The notes beneath the pieces are model-generated. The model searched no databases. It had not been told where the DNA came from and saw only the letters and a list, made by a program, of their open reading frames with translations. Below, piece after piece: positions 35,719 to 44,264 of a DNA stretch of 64,000 bases (its first letter is position 1; the number at the start of each line of letters is the position of its first letter). The stretch lies in the NCBI RefSeq assembly GCF_026341125.1, contig NZ_JAPEOR010000001.1, positions 1,116,001-1,180,000 on the forward strand, written 5' to 3'. A program made the position numbers and the translations under genes. This stretch comes from Streptomyces sp. NBC_01142 (GTDB taxonomy: Bacteria > Actinomycetota > Actinomycetes > Streptomycetales > Streptomycetaceae).

Positions 35719-36030
35719 TCAGTGCTGGTACGGGTGCTGTCCGGGCTGCTGCTGCGACTGCGGCTGCCCGTACGCCTGGCCGCCCTGCCCGCCCTGCGCG
35801 CCCTGCATCTGCAGCTGCTCCGCCTGCTCCTTGGTGATCGTCTGCTCCACGCCGCAGAACGTGCACTGCGTCCCGTACTTCGTCGAGAACGGGAACAGCG
35901 GCACGAAGAACAGCGTGAACTTGGTGACGCGCTTCCTGAGTGTGTGCGCGGACGGGTTCCCGCAGTGTCCGCATACCAGTGTCAGTATCGCCAGCTGGTA
36001 GAGGTAGCCCTTGGTGCCAAAGATGATCAT
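35719..36030 (-). CDS. Zinc-ribbon domain protein
   Basis: The protein is 103 aa. It has a short N-terminal hydrophobic stretch, then CGHCGNPSAH and CTFCGVEQ as two CxxC pairs for one zinc, followed by a Gln/Gly/Pro-rich tail (QPQSQQQPGQHPYQH). Members of this zinc-ribbon group are widespread in actinomycetes and have no assigned role. Its ATG overlaps the stop of the HEAT-repeat gene. Confidence 0.85.
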   Translation of the reverse strand: MIIFGTKGYLYQLAILTLVCGHCGNPSAHTLRKRVTKFTLFFVPLFPFSTKYGTQCTFCGVEQTITKEQAEQLQMQGAQGGQGGQAYGQPQSQQQPGQHPYQH

Positions 36031-38183
36031 GCTTTTGGTCCCTCCCGGGTCAGTGCCTGCCGGCACAGGGCCAGCAGCTTCTCGTCCGTAAAGATGTCAT
36101 GACTGCCGTACCCGCCGTCGATCGCGTTGTGGCGGCGTACGGATGCGAGTTCGCCGCGCAGAAGCAGCTGCGCCGCGTCGGTCTTCAGCCCCGCCAGACA
36201 CTCGGCGGTCTGGACCCGGGTGTACGGCATCTCTTCCCAGGCCGCATGCAGCACCGGCCATGCCCTCTCGGGGTCGCCCGTCACCCGCAACAGCGCGATC
36301 GCCGCGTCCACCCGGGTCCACGGCTCGGCCGCCCGGAGCAGCTCACGCAGCGCGGGTGCGGCGTCAGCACCCGCCGCACCCAGCGAGCCGAGCGCCGTCG
36401 CCGCCGTCCGCCGGGCCCCCGAGTCCGATGCCCCCAGGGCGGTACGCAGCACGGGCAGGACGGCCCCGGCGTCCCCCTCGATCGCCCACAGCGCTCCCGC
36501 GGTCCTCGCCGCGAGCGACGCCGACGAGCCGGAACCGGAGCCCGAGCCGAACCCTGTTCCCGGGTCGAAGTACACGCCCGCGCCGAAGCCGGCGTCCGAG
36601 CCGCAGTCGCGCAGCAGCATCCGCAGATCCGGGATCGCCTCGCGCGCCGCGGGCCCGAAGGCGGTCAGCGCCCGCAGCACCGACTCGATCACCCACTCCC
36701 TGCGGTACTCGGGCGCGCCCCGCAGCACGCGCAGCACCTCGGGCACCGCCTCGGCGGCCCGCAGCGCGGCCAGTCCGTACAGCAGCGGTCCCGCCCGGTC
36801 GTAGAGCCGGTCGTCCAGCTCCGTCTCTCCCAGGCGCCGGCGGAGCGCGGGGGCGAGCGGCGCGGCGGCCGCACCGAGATGGCCCAGCGCATACCCCAGG
36901 TCGTGCGGCGCCTCGTCCCGCTCAAGCGCCCGCGCGAGCACCGGCACCGCCCGCCGGTCACCCGCCCGTGCCAGGGCCGATATCGCGCTGCCGAGCGAGG
37001 GGGGCCCGCTCGCCCACTCCCGCACCCAGGCCCCGGGGTCGGCGGCCACCCGGTCCGCCAGTGCGTCCGCAGCGGGCGCGGCAAGGCCGAACAGCTCCTC
37101 CAGCGTGGCCGCGGCCGCATCGGCCAGCCGTGGCTCCGGATCGGCGAGCTGCTCCCCGATCAGGCCGACCAGCTCCTCGTACGCACCTCGCCAGGTGCCC
37201 AGCAGCCCGCTGCTCATCCGTACGGCATCGATCCGCTGCCCCCAGTCGGGGCTGCACAGCTGGTCGGCCAGCAGCGCGATCCGGTCGTCGACGCGGTCGC
37301 CGAGACCGGAGTGGAGCGTACGCAGCAGATCCGCCGTCCAGGGCGCGCCCCGGCCGGCTGTGTCCGCCTCGTGCAGCTCACGCAGCCGCCCGACGAGAGT
37401 CGGCGTCGACGGGCGCTCGGCGGGCGGCGGCGGTGCCACCGGCCCGGCGCGCAGCTCGCGCAGGAGGCCGGTCACCCCCGGTACGACATCGGCGGGCAGC
37501 GCGTCCGGGGCGCAGCGGGCGAGCTGGGCGAGAGCGGCCAGCCGCAGCCCGGCGCTGTACGGCACCCGGGTCAGCCCGGACAGCCACTCGACCACCTCGG
37601 GCGCGAGGCTCCGGTGCCGCAGCGCTATCCGGCCCGCGGCCTCCACCCACGTGAAGCGCACCTCCGCGTCCGGCTCGGACCGCGGCCCGGTGCCCAGCCG
37701 CTCCCGCAGCAGACCGAGCACCAACGCGGGATCGTCGTGCAGCGTCGCGAGTGCGAGCGGGACCGCGAGCCGCACCCCGCGGTCCTCGGCGCCGACCAGA
37801 CCGAGGAAGACGTCCGCCCCGGCGGTCACGGCCGAGGCGGCCATCGCGTAGTTCGCGGCATACACGAACTCCTCGTCCTCCGGGTCCAGTTCGTCGTCGC
37901 CGTCCAGATCGATGCCGCCGATGCTGGTCAGCAGCTCGACGATGCCACCCCGGTCCTGGAGCGCCGGATTGGCCACGAGCTCGAGGAGGAAGGGGATGCA
38001 GGCCAGCGTGGAGTCGTACACATCGCCCTGGTGATGCACCGCCCCGTACATCCCGTCGAGTGCCGTCTCACGCTCTGCGGGGTCCGCGGAGGCGAGCCCT
38101 CGCAGCATTTCCGGCACATCGTCGGCCGGGCCGTAGGCATGCCTCAGTGACGCCCAGTCGACCTCGTCGATCCCCCCGAACAC
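36027..38183 (-). CDS. HEAT-repeat protein
   Basis: The protein is 718 aa with no signal peptide or membrane segments. It is built from many about 35-residue helical pairs with Ala/Leu/Arg bias (ALERDEAPHDLGYALGHLG, AATALGSLGAAGADAAPALRELLR), typical of HEAT-type solenoids that bind proteins. No enzyme motif is seen. GTG 38183 is chosen because GGGAGG lies upstream; the long frame beyond it lacks coding character. The zinc-ribbon gene overlaps its 3' end. Confidence 0.8.
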   Translation of the reverse strand: MFGGIDEVDWASLRHAYGPADDVPEMLRGLASADPAERETALDGMYGAVHHQGDVYDSTLACIPFLLELVANPALQDRGGIVELLTSIGGIDLDGDDELDPEDEEFVYAANYAMAASAVTAGADVFLGLVGAEDRGVRLAVPLALATLHDDPALVLGLLRERLGTGPRSEPDAEVRFTWVEAAGRIALRHRSLAPEVVEWLSGLTRVPYSAGLRLAALAQLARCAPDALPADVVPGVTGLLRELRAGPVAPPPPAERPSTPTLVGRLRELHEADTAGRGAPWTADLLRTLHSGLGDRVDDRIALLADQLCSPDWGQRIDAVRMSSGLLGTWRGAYEELVGLIGEQLADPEPRLADAAAATLEELFGLAAPAADALADRVAADPGAWVREWASGPPSLGSAISALARAGDRRAVPVLARALERDEAPHDLGYALGHLGAAAAPLAPALRRRLGETELDDRLYDRAGPLLYGLAALRAAEAVPEVLRVLRGAPEYRREWVIESVLRALTAFGPAAREAIPDLRMLLRDCGSDAGFGAGVYFDPGTGFGSGSGSGSSASLAARTAGALWAIEGDAGAVLPVLRTALGASDSGARRTAATALGSLGAAGADAAPALRELLRAAEPWTRVDAAIALLRVTGDPERAWPVLHAAWEEMPYTRVQTAECLAGLKTDAAQLLLRGELASVRRHNAIDGGYGSHDIFTDEKLLALCRQALTREGPKA

Positions 38184-38298
38184 GCTTGCCCCCTCCCGAG
38201 AAGCTTGTGCTTGGGGAGAGTGTGCACCACTGCTCGGACATCGCGGGGTTATTGCAGCGAAGGCCCGGGGGCTGGTCCCATGGTCGGGGGGTGGTGGC

Positions 38299-39102
38299 AT
38301 GACCGGACTGCGCGTCACACCAGCACGCGGGCAGGGCCGGGACCGGCTGTACGTCAGCCTCCCGGTCGGCCGTCATGTCGCCTGGTACGACAGGGACAGC
38401 GGCCGGGTCAGCCTGGTCCACGACCGTTATCGCGCCGACGTGCTCGCCGTGCTGGGGCCGTATCTCACCGGCGAGGTCACCGTGGGGCCGCCGGCCGTTC
38501 CCACCTCCGCCGACCTCGTCCGGCTCTCCCTCCACCCCGACGACGACCTGGCGCCCAACCGCCCCGGCGAGGCGCTGCACGCCGAGCTCGACCACGTCCG
38601 GGCGTCCCCGCGCCTCCTCCGCCAGGACCCACGACGCGCCGAACTCGCCGCCCAGCAGCTGCTGGGCGACGCGCTGGACCGGCTGGAGGGCGCGGGCTGG
38701 CGGATCCTGCACGCGGTGCCGCTGCCGGGCGCCGACCTCATCGACCATCTGGCGATCGGCCCGGGCGGAGTGCTGGCGGTCCACACCCTCCAGGCCCGCC
38801 GGATGCGTGTGCGGGTCGCCGACCCCGTGGTCCGGGTCGGCCGCGGCCGGCCGGAGCCGCAGCTGCGTCTGACCCGCCGCCGGGCCGAGCGCGCCACCCT
38901 CGCGCTGGCGACCGCGGTACGCCCGGTGCTCGCCGTGGTCGCACCGGCGCGCCTGGACGTCGTTCCGGCGCCGCCCGACGTACGGATCCTGCGGGACGAC
39001 GAGGTGGCCGCGCTGGCCGGGCTCGGCGGCGTACTGAAGCCCGCCGACATCGACGCGCTGTACGCGACGGCCCGCGACCGGCGCACCTGGCTGCGGGCGT
39101 GA
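38299..39102 (+). CDS. NERD-like domain protein (nuclease-related)
   Basis: The protein is 267 aa. The central part has a NERD-type reading: QLLGDALDRLEGAGWRILHAVPLPGADLIDHLAIGPGGVLAVHT, where D and the later acidic/Lys residues resemble a nuclease core. Family assignment is from fold resemblance and not certain. ATG 38299 lies after a G-rich site. The gene is divergent from the HEAT-repeat gene, 115 bp away. Confidence 0.65.
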   Translation: MTGLRVTPARGQGRDRLYVSLPVGRHVAWYDRDSGRVSLVHDRYRADVLAVLGPYLTGEVTVGPPAVPTSADLVRLSLHPDDDLAPNRPGEALHAELDHVRASPRLLRQDPRRAELAAQQLLGDALDRLEGAGWRILHAVPLPGADLIDHLAIGPGGVLAVHTLQARRMRVRVADPVVRVGRGRPEPQLRLTRRRAERATLALATAVRPVLAVVAPARLDVVPAPPDVRILRDDEVAALAGLGGVLKPADIDALYATARDRRTWLRA

Positions 39103-39114
39103 CTTCTGTCTGAC

Positions 39115-39546
39115 TCAGCGGAGGTTGTCGCCCCAGCCGCCCTGGAGCATGGTCTGGAACGCCCACTTCCCGTCCTGCCTGATCAGGATGTCGGCGTACC
39201 GCAGCTGCTGGGTCTGTCCGTCCATGGTCATGGTCGAGTCCGTGAAGACCACGGCCATGGCGGGGGAGAGGAAGACGGGCGTACGCGTGGACTCGAAGGT
39301 GATGTCGTCGCTGCCGTCGCCCATCACATGGCCCATCGTCTCGATGAACTGCGCCCGGTCCCACTGGGCCGATGCGCCGTTGCCCGCCGGGTCGTCGCTG
39401 ACCAGATTGAGCGGGAAGACGGCCATGTCCGCCATGCGCTCGACCTCGCGCTTGGCGCTGTGCGCGTCGTAGGCGGCGAACCACTCCTGGATGCTCGCCA
39501 GCTCTTCGGCGGTGGGGGTGTATCCGGTGTCGGGCAGAAACGTCAT
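39115..39546 (-). CDS. SnoaL-like (NTF2 fold) protein
   Basis: The protein is 143 aa. It is the cone-shaped SnoaL/NTF2 fold, with an N-terminal helix (EELASIQEWFAAYDAHSAKREVERMADM) and a strand-rich part with ADILIRQDGKWAFQTML. Such proteins are often isomerases, cyclases or stress proteins of unknown substrate. Two palindromes lie directly upstream, pointing to local repressor control. Confidence 0.8.
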   Translation of the reverse strand: MTFLPDTGYTPTAEELASIQEWFAAYDAHSAKREVERMADMAVFPLNLVSDDPAGNGASAQWDRAQFIETMGHVMGDGSDDITFESTRTPVFLSPAMAVVFTDSTMTMDGQTQQLRYADILIRQDGKWAFQTMLQGGWGDNLR

Positions 39547-39564
39547 GCTGTCTCCTCGGCCTCA

Positions 39565-39628
39565 TCAAATTTGACTACTCGGGAACTCTGGAGAAGGTAA
39601 CCCCGGATCGCTATCTAGTCAAACTTGA
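39565..39628. promoter_or_regulatory. Twin palindromes upstream of the SnoaL-like gene
   Basis: TCAAATTTGA at 39565-39574 is a perfect palindrome and TCAAACTTGA at 39619-39628 is nearly so, 54 bp centre to centre, about five helical turns. Extended by flanks they form a 13-of-14 inverted pair (ATCAAATTTGACTA facing TAGTCAAACTTGAT). The second ends against the stop codon of the ligase gene. A dimeric repressor, perhaps of MarR type, is a reasonable guess. Confidence 0.6.
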
Positions 39629-40558
39629 TTAATCACCTGTCCGGTCGAGATCTCCGGGGAGCCTCAGCCGCAGCACGGTGGTGACGGTGTGCCGTGTCGT
39701 GCCCTGCCCCACCTCGGCCACCAGTCCCGGCTCCACGGCCTGGTACGGGACATCGCCCACACCGACCGCCACCGCCGTACCGGTCCTGCCGGTCGTCCGT
39801 CCCGCGACCACGCCGGCAACCTGGGCCCGCAGTGCGGGCGCCAGCGGGCTCGACACCACCGGGGTGTCGTCGTCCGGCAGTACCAGGACCAGCGCGGCCG
39901 GCCGCTTCTGCGTCCCGGTGAAGCCGACGACGGCCGCATCGCGGGCATGGGTGTGCCGCAGCTTCAGCCACGCGCGCGTGCCGCCCCGGTAGGTCTGGTC
40001 GAGACGCTTGATCACCAGCCCCTCGACGCCGATCGTGGGCAGGGTCGCGTACCAGGTCTCCGCCTCCCCGGCGTCCAGGGTCATCGGCACGGGCTGCAGC
40101 GGCGGGCCGAGCGGGCCGAGCAGCGCGACCAGCCGCCCGCGCCGCTTCTCGTACGCCGACAGCCGCAGATCCTCGCCGTCCTCGGCGAGCAGATCGAAGG
40201 CGGCGTACGACGCGGGCAGCCGGCGTGCGAGGGCGGGGGCCCGCCCGGGCGTGGCGGCCGCGCGCTTCTGTACGGCGGCGAAATCCGTACGCCCCTCCGT
40301 CCAGACCACCACCTCGCCGTCGAGCACCGTGCCGTCCGGCAACTGCCGTGCCGCGTCCGCGAGATCAGGGAAGGCGGAGGTGATGATCCGCCCCGAACGG
40401 GCCTGGAGCAAGACCTCGCCGCCCACCCGGAAGATCACCATCCGGTGACCGTCGAACTTCGGCTCGTAGGCCAGCCCCGCCCCGCGCGGCAGGACGCTCA
40501 CCGACTCGGCGAGCGCGACCTTGACGGGAGGCCGCGGCGGCGCGCTCGACGGTCTCAT
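39629..40558 (-). CDS. ATP-dependent DNA ligase (NHEJ, LigC/LigD ligase type)
   Basis: The protein is 309 aa. The adenylated lysine is in EPKFDGHR (K34), with motifs GTVLDGEVVVW (III) and VEGLVIKR (IV) following and WLKLR (V). It seals double-strand breaks in non-homologous end joining. Its start overlaps the LigD-type polymerase gene by 4 bases, so both are one transcript. The separate ligase and polymerase polypeptides replace the single LigD of mycobacteria. Confidence 0.93.
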   Translation of the reverse strand: MRPSSAPPRPPVKVALAESVSVLPRGAGLAYEPKFDGHRMVIFRVGGEVLLQARSGRIITSAFPDLADAARQLPDGTVLDGEVVVWTEGRTDFAAVQKRAAATPGRAPALARRLPASYAAFDLLAEDGEDLRLSAYEKRRGRLVALLGPLGPPLQPVPMTLDAGEAETWYATLPTIGVEGLVIKRLDQTYRGGTRAWLKLRHTHARDAAVVGFTGTQKRPAALVLVLPDDDTPVVSSPLAPALRAQVAGVVAGRTTGRTGTAVAVGVGDVPYQAVEPGLVAEVGQGTTRHTVTTVLRLRLPGDLDRTGD

Positions 40559-41454
40559 GGCAGCGGCCTGGCGCGGTTGAGATTGACGAGCGGTCCGAGC
40601 AGATCCCCGTACCGCTCAAGGCGTGGCGCGATGTCGCCGATCCGGAAGACGAGATTCTCGCCGCTGCCGCTGCCGCTGTCGGCGCCCGCCTCGACCTCGT
40701 CCCAGGTCACGGGCGTCGAGACGGTCGGTTCGGTGCGGGCGCGCAGGGTGTAGGGGGTCGCGGTCGTCTTCTTGGCGGAGTTCTGACTGTGGTCGACGAA
40801 GACCTTCCCCGGCCGCAGGGAGCGGGTCATCCGGTGCAGGATCAGCCCGGGCAGCGCCGCCTCCCCTTCGACAGCCAGGCTCTTCGCGTACGCCGACACC
40901 TTCTCGGACGGCGTGGGCTCCAGCGGCACCAGGACATGCAACCCCTTGGATCCCGAGGTCTTGGCGTACGCGTGCAGCCCGTCCGCGGCCAGCCGCTCGC
41001 GCAGCCACAACGCAACCGCACAGCACTGCGTGACCGTCGCGGGCGCGCCCGGATCGAGATCGAAGACCATGCGGTCGGCGACGGCCGGAGTGTCCGCCTG
41101 CCACTGCGGCGTATGGAACTCCACCACCAGGTTCGCCGCCCAGATCAGCGACGCCAGATCCTGTACGACCACCTGCCGCGCGTGCTTGTCGTCGGAGCGC
41201 GGCACCTCGCTGGTCCGCACCCAGGAGGGGGTCCCGGGCGGCGGGTTCTTGGTGAAGAACAGCTGCCCGTCGGGGCCGTCCGGGTATCTGAGGAAGGACA
41301 CCGGACGGTTGTGGAGATGAGCGAGGATCGCCCCTGCCGTGGTGGCGTAGTAGTGCAGGATCTCGCCCTTGGTGGTCCCGGTGGCGGGGTGGAGGACCTT
41401 CTCCAGGTTGGTGAGCGCCAGGCGCCGCCCCTCCACCTCCGTGATCGGCGTCAT
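40555..41454 (-). CDS. LigD-type primase-polymerase (NHEJ)
   Basis: The protein is 299 aa. It has the archaeo-eukaryotic primase fold: FDLDPG (two catalytic aspartates), SGSKGLHVLVPL (histidine and substrate loop) and KVFVDHSQN. It fills gaps at broken DNA ends. ATG 41454 is chosen because the conserved MTPITEVEGRRLALTN region begins there; the upstream frame runs into the divergent ku gene. Promoters of the two divergent NHEJ units share 49 bp. Confidence 0.93.
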   Translation of the reverse strand: MTPITEVEGRRLALTNLEKVLHPATGTTKGEILHYYATTAGAILAHLHNRPVSFLRYPDGPDGQLFFTKNPPPGTPSWVRTSEVPRSDDKHARQVVVQDLASLIWAANLVVEFHTPQWQADTPAVADRMVFDLDPGAPATVTQCCAVALWLRERLAADGLHAYAKTSGSKGLHVLVPLEPTPSEKVSAYAKSLAVEGEAALPGLILHRMTRSLRPGKVFVDHSQNSAKKTTATPYTLRARTEPTVSTPVTWDEVEAGADSGSGSGENLVFRIGDIAPRLERYGDLLGPLVNLNRARPLP

Positions 41455-41503
41455 ACGATGAGAATCCCACGAATCCCGAAAAATCGGATGAAAGGGATCA
41501 AAG

Positions 41504-42616
41504 GTGCGATCCATTTGGAACGGCGCGATCTCCTTCGGTCTGGTCAGCATCCCGATCAAGCTGGTCAACGCCACCGAGAACCACTCCATCTCCTTCCGTC
41601 AGATCCATGCCTCCGACGGCGGCCGGATCCGCTACCGCAAGGTCTGCGAGCTGGAGGAGAAGGAAGTGCCGACGGCCGAGATCGGCAAGGGGTACGAGGA
41701 CGCGGACGGATCGATCATCCCGATCACCGACGAGGATCTCGCCACGCTCCCGCTCCCCACGGCGAAGACGATCGAGATCGTCGCCTTTGTGCCGGCGTCG
41801 TCGATCGACCCCCTCCAGATGGACGCGGCGTACTACCTGTCGGCCAACGGCGTACCGGCCGCCAAGCCGTACACCCTGTTGCGCGAAGCCCTCAAGCGCA
41901 GCCAGAAGGTCGCCGTCGCCAAATTCGCCCTGCGCGGGCGGGAGCGTCTCGGCATGCTGCGCGTCGTCGACGATGTGATCGCCATGCACGGACTGCTCTG
42001 GCCCGACGAGATCCGGCCCACGCAGGAGGTCGCCCCGGAGACCGAGGTGAGTATCCGGGAGGCCGAACTGGACCTGGCCGACGCCCTGATGGACACCCTT
42101 GGCGAGGTCGACATCGAATCGCTGCACGACGACTACCGGGCGGCCGTGGAGACGATGATCGCGGCAAAGGTGGAAGGCGGCGAGGTGGCCCCCGAGGCCA
42201 CCCCGGCAGAGCGCGGTGGCGGCAAGGTCATCGACCTCATGGCCGCGCTGGAGAACAGCGTGCGCGCGGCGAAGGAGGCACGCGGCGAGGAGGGCGGGGA
42301 CGTCGCGGAGGTCACCTCGATCAAGGCACCGCGCAAGCGGACGGCGGCGGCCTCGCCCAAGCCGAGCGGCAGCGGCGCCGGCGCGAAGAAGTCCACGGCG
42401 AAGAAGGCCGCGGCCGCCAAGAAGCCGACCGCCACCAAGTCCACGGCGAAGACGGCCAGGACGGCGGCCACGAAGACGGCGACGAAGGCCACCGCCAAGT
42501 CCACGGCCGGGACCGCTGCCAAGTCGACGTCCAAGCAGGCGTCCAAGCAGGCGTCCAAGCAGGCGTCCAAGTCCACCGCGAAGAAGGCCGCCCCGAAGAA
42601 GCGCGCCTCGGCCTGA
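41504..42616 (+). CDS. ku: Ku, DNA end-binding protein with Lys/Ala-rich C-terminal extension
   Basis: The protein is 370 aa. The first 260 residues are the Ku core (MRSIWNGAISFGLVSIPIKL, the usual start) that forms a homodimeric ring on DNA ends and recruits the ligase and polymerase. The last 95 residues are a Lys/Ala/Thr-rich histone-H1-like tail with KQAS units in tandem. The start is GTG 41504. Ku proteins with such tails are common in Streptomyces; the tail adds non-specific DNA binding. Confidence 0.95.
   Translation: MRSIWNGAISFGLVSIPIKLVNATENHSISFRQIHASDGGRIRYRKVCELEEKEVPTAEIGKGYEDADGSIIPITDEDLATLPLPTAKTIEIVAFVPASSIDPLQMDAAYYLSANGVPAAKPYTLLREALKRSQKVAVAKFALRGRERLGMLRVVDDVIAMHGLLWPDEIRPTQEVAPETEVSIREAELDLADALMDTLGEVDIESLHDDYRAAVETMIAAKVEGGEVAPEATPAERGGGKVIDLMAALENSVRAAKEARGEEGGDVAEVTSIKAPRKRTAAASPKPSGSGAGAKKSTAKKAAAAKKPTATKSTAKTARTAATKTATKATAKSTAGTAAKSTSKQASKQASKQASKSTAKKAAPKKRASA
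42531..42573. repeat. 12-bp tandem repeat within the ku tail
   Basis: Three exact copies and a part-copy of AAGCAGGCGTCC encode KQAS repeats. It lies inside the Lys-rich tail, so copy number can change without frameshift. Confidence 0.85.
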
Positions 42617-42643
42617 CCGGCCCCTCGCCCACGCGCGGGCTCG

Positions 42644-43231
42644 TCAGGCGCGGCGCAGCAGGGTGTCCATGACGTACGCCAGATAGTCGCTGCGCTGCGC
42701 CCCGACGGGCAGGGTCTGCGGTACGGCGTGGCTCAGCTGGGTGTGCCCGAGATAGCTGGTGTACGCGAGCAGCCCGCGCTGCCGCGCCTCGTCCGGCGGG
42801 AACCCGTACTCCTCGAAGAGGTGCGCCACATAGCCGACGCGACGCTCCGTCACCCGCTTGAGTACGGCGGCGACTTGGGGATGGTCGGCGGTGGCGAGCA
42901 GGGAGACCTCGAGCGGATCCTCGGCGGCGGATGCGGTCACCTCGGCGAAGAGTGAGCGAAGCCGCTTCTCGGGGTCCGGCTCCGCCTCCATGGCGGTGAT
43001 GATCTCCTCTGTGGAGATCTCCTCCCACCGGGCCAGCGCGGCCTCGATCAGCGCGTCCCGGTTGGTGAAGTGCCAGTAGAAGCTGCCCTTGGTGGCCCCG
43101 AGCCGGGCGGCGAGCGGCTCCACCGCGACGGCGGCGAGCCCGCGCTCCCCGATGGCGGCGAGCGCGGCGTCGGCCCAGTCGCGCGCCGTGAGTCTTCTGC
43201 GTCCCTGTCCCGCCCGTCCTGCCTGAACCAT
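42644..43231 (-). CDS. TetR family transcriptional regulator
   Basis: The protein is about 195 aa. The HTH region is VEPLAARLGATKGSFYWHFTNRDALIEAAL, standard for TetR. ATG 43231 is preferred because the frame above it continues through the operator. A perfect 18-bp palindrome at 43234 lies 3 bp from this start and 33 bp from the divergent SRPBCC-DUF2867 gene, so it probably represses both. Confidence 0.92.
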   Translation of the reverse strand: MVQAGRAGQGRRRLTARDWADAALAAIGERGLAAVAVEPLAARLGATKGSFYWHFTNRDALIEAALARWEEISTEEIITAMEAEPDPEKRLRSLFAEVTASAAEDPLEVSLLATADHPQVAAVLKRVTERRVGYVAHLFEEYGFPPDEARQRGLLAYTSYLGHTQLSHAVPQTLPVGAQRSDYLAYVMDTLLRRA

Positions 43232-43233
43232 GT

Positions 43234-43251
43234 CCGTACGGTACCGTACGG
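43234..43251. promoter_or_regulatory. Perfect 18-bp palindrome, likely TetR operator
   Basis: CCGTACGGTACCGTACGG reads the same on both strands. It lies in the short gap between the TetR gene and the divergent gene, the classic place for autoregulation. Confidence 0.8.
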
Positions 43252-43283
43252 TTGAACATACGCCACCGTATGGAGGTGCGGGC

Positions 43284-44186
43284 ATGCGCATGCTGCGGAA
43301 CGTCCACGAGCGCGTCGTCGAGGCCCCGGCGGAGGTGGTGGGCGACCTGCTCGGCCGCCTCTCGTCCCCGGACGACCCACTGAGCCCGAGCCCGGCCTGG
43401 CCCCCGATCCTCTTCGACGGCCCCCTCGCGGTCGGCGCGGACGGCGGGCATGGCTTCGTCCGCTACTCGGTGGGGGCGTACGACCCCGGCCGCAGTATCC
43501 GCTTCGACTTCACCCCGCCGGACAACGGCCACCACGCCCTCGAAATAGAGCCGTTGGCCGCCGACCGCTGCCGGGTCCGGCATGTTCTGGAACAGCAGCA
43601 GGGGTGGAAGGCTGCCCTGACCTGGTCCCTGGCGATCAGCCCGATGCACGACACGTATGTCGAGGAACTCCTCGACAACATCACCCGGGCCGCGACCCCG
43701 AGCGCTGCACTGCGATCCGCCCGCCCATCGAGGCGGTCGCGCCTGCTGCACCGCCTGATCTGGGAGCGCCCGACCGCGGTGGAGGTGTCTCCTGATGCCG
43801 CACTGGCCCATCAGGCCTTCCCCCACCCGGACTTCTCGGACGCCTGGCAACTCCCCCTGGCCCCGGGAATGCCCCGCGACCCCCATGCCTGGAGCGGGGT
43901 CCTCCCCTTCCCGGTCCGGGCGACCGCGCCCCATGAACTCCTGCTGGGTGAGGACGCGAGCCACCTGGACTTCCGCGCCTCGGTCCTGATCGTCGACGAC
44001 AAGGTCACACTCACCACGGTGGTGAAGACCCACAACCGGCGCGGCCGGCTCTACTTCGCGGTGGTCCGCCGCTTCCACCCCTTCATGTCCCGCACGATGC
44101 TCCGCCGCACCCACCGCCGCCTGGCATTCGCGGCGCCGTCGGCGGCGGAGCGCGTGATGTCCCTCGAGCAGGAGGAGTCCACCTGA
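43284..44186 (+). CDS. SRPBCC-like domain fused to DUF2867
   Basis: The protein is about 300 aa. The N-terminal half resembles a START/SRPBCC fold (VHERVVEAPAEVVGDLL, then IEPLAADRCRVRHVLE). The C-terminal half is DUF2867 (DAWQLPLAPGMPRDPHAWS, later FAVVRRFHPFMSRTMLRR). The role is unknown, but the arrangement behind a TetR operator suggests an inducible response to a small hydrophobic molecule. ATG 43284 has GGAGGTGCGGGC upstream. Confidence 0.75.
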   Translation: MRMLRNVHERVVEAPAEVVGDLLGRLSSPDDPLSPSPAWPPILFDGPLAVGADGGHGFVRYSVGAYDPGRSIRFDFTPPDNGHHALEIEPLAADRCRVRHVLEQQQGWKAALTWSLAISPMHDTYVEELLDNITRAATPSAALRSARPSRRSRLLHRLIWERPTAVEVSPDAALAHQAFPHPDFSDAWQLPLAPGMPRDPHAWSGVLPFPVRATAPHELLLGEDASHLDFRASVLIVDDKVTLTTVVKTHNRRGRLYFAVVRRFHPFMSRTMLRRTHRRLAFAAPSAAERVMSLEQEEST

Positions 44187-44206
44187 CGGCGGCGATCAGC
44201 CTCTGT

Positions 44207-44248
44207 CCTGGCGTGACGGCCGGCCCCTGCCTGGCGTGACGGCCGGCC
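44207..44248. repeat. 19-bp direct repeat between convergent genes
   Basis: CCTGGCGTGACGGCCGGCC occurs at 44207 and 44230, 23 bp apart, in the short gap between the SRPBCC gene and the SDR gene. No function is evident. Confidence 0.7.
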
Positions 44249-44264
44249 TGCGTCGGTCGCGGTG

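Noticed and set aside
42100-42616. Ku tail as a satellite outside the gene
   Set aside because: The repeat is in frame and part of the protein.
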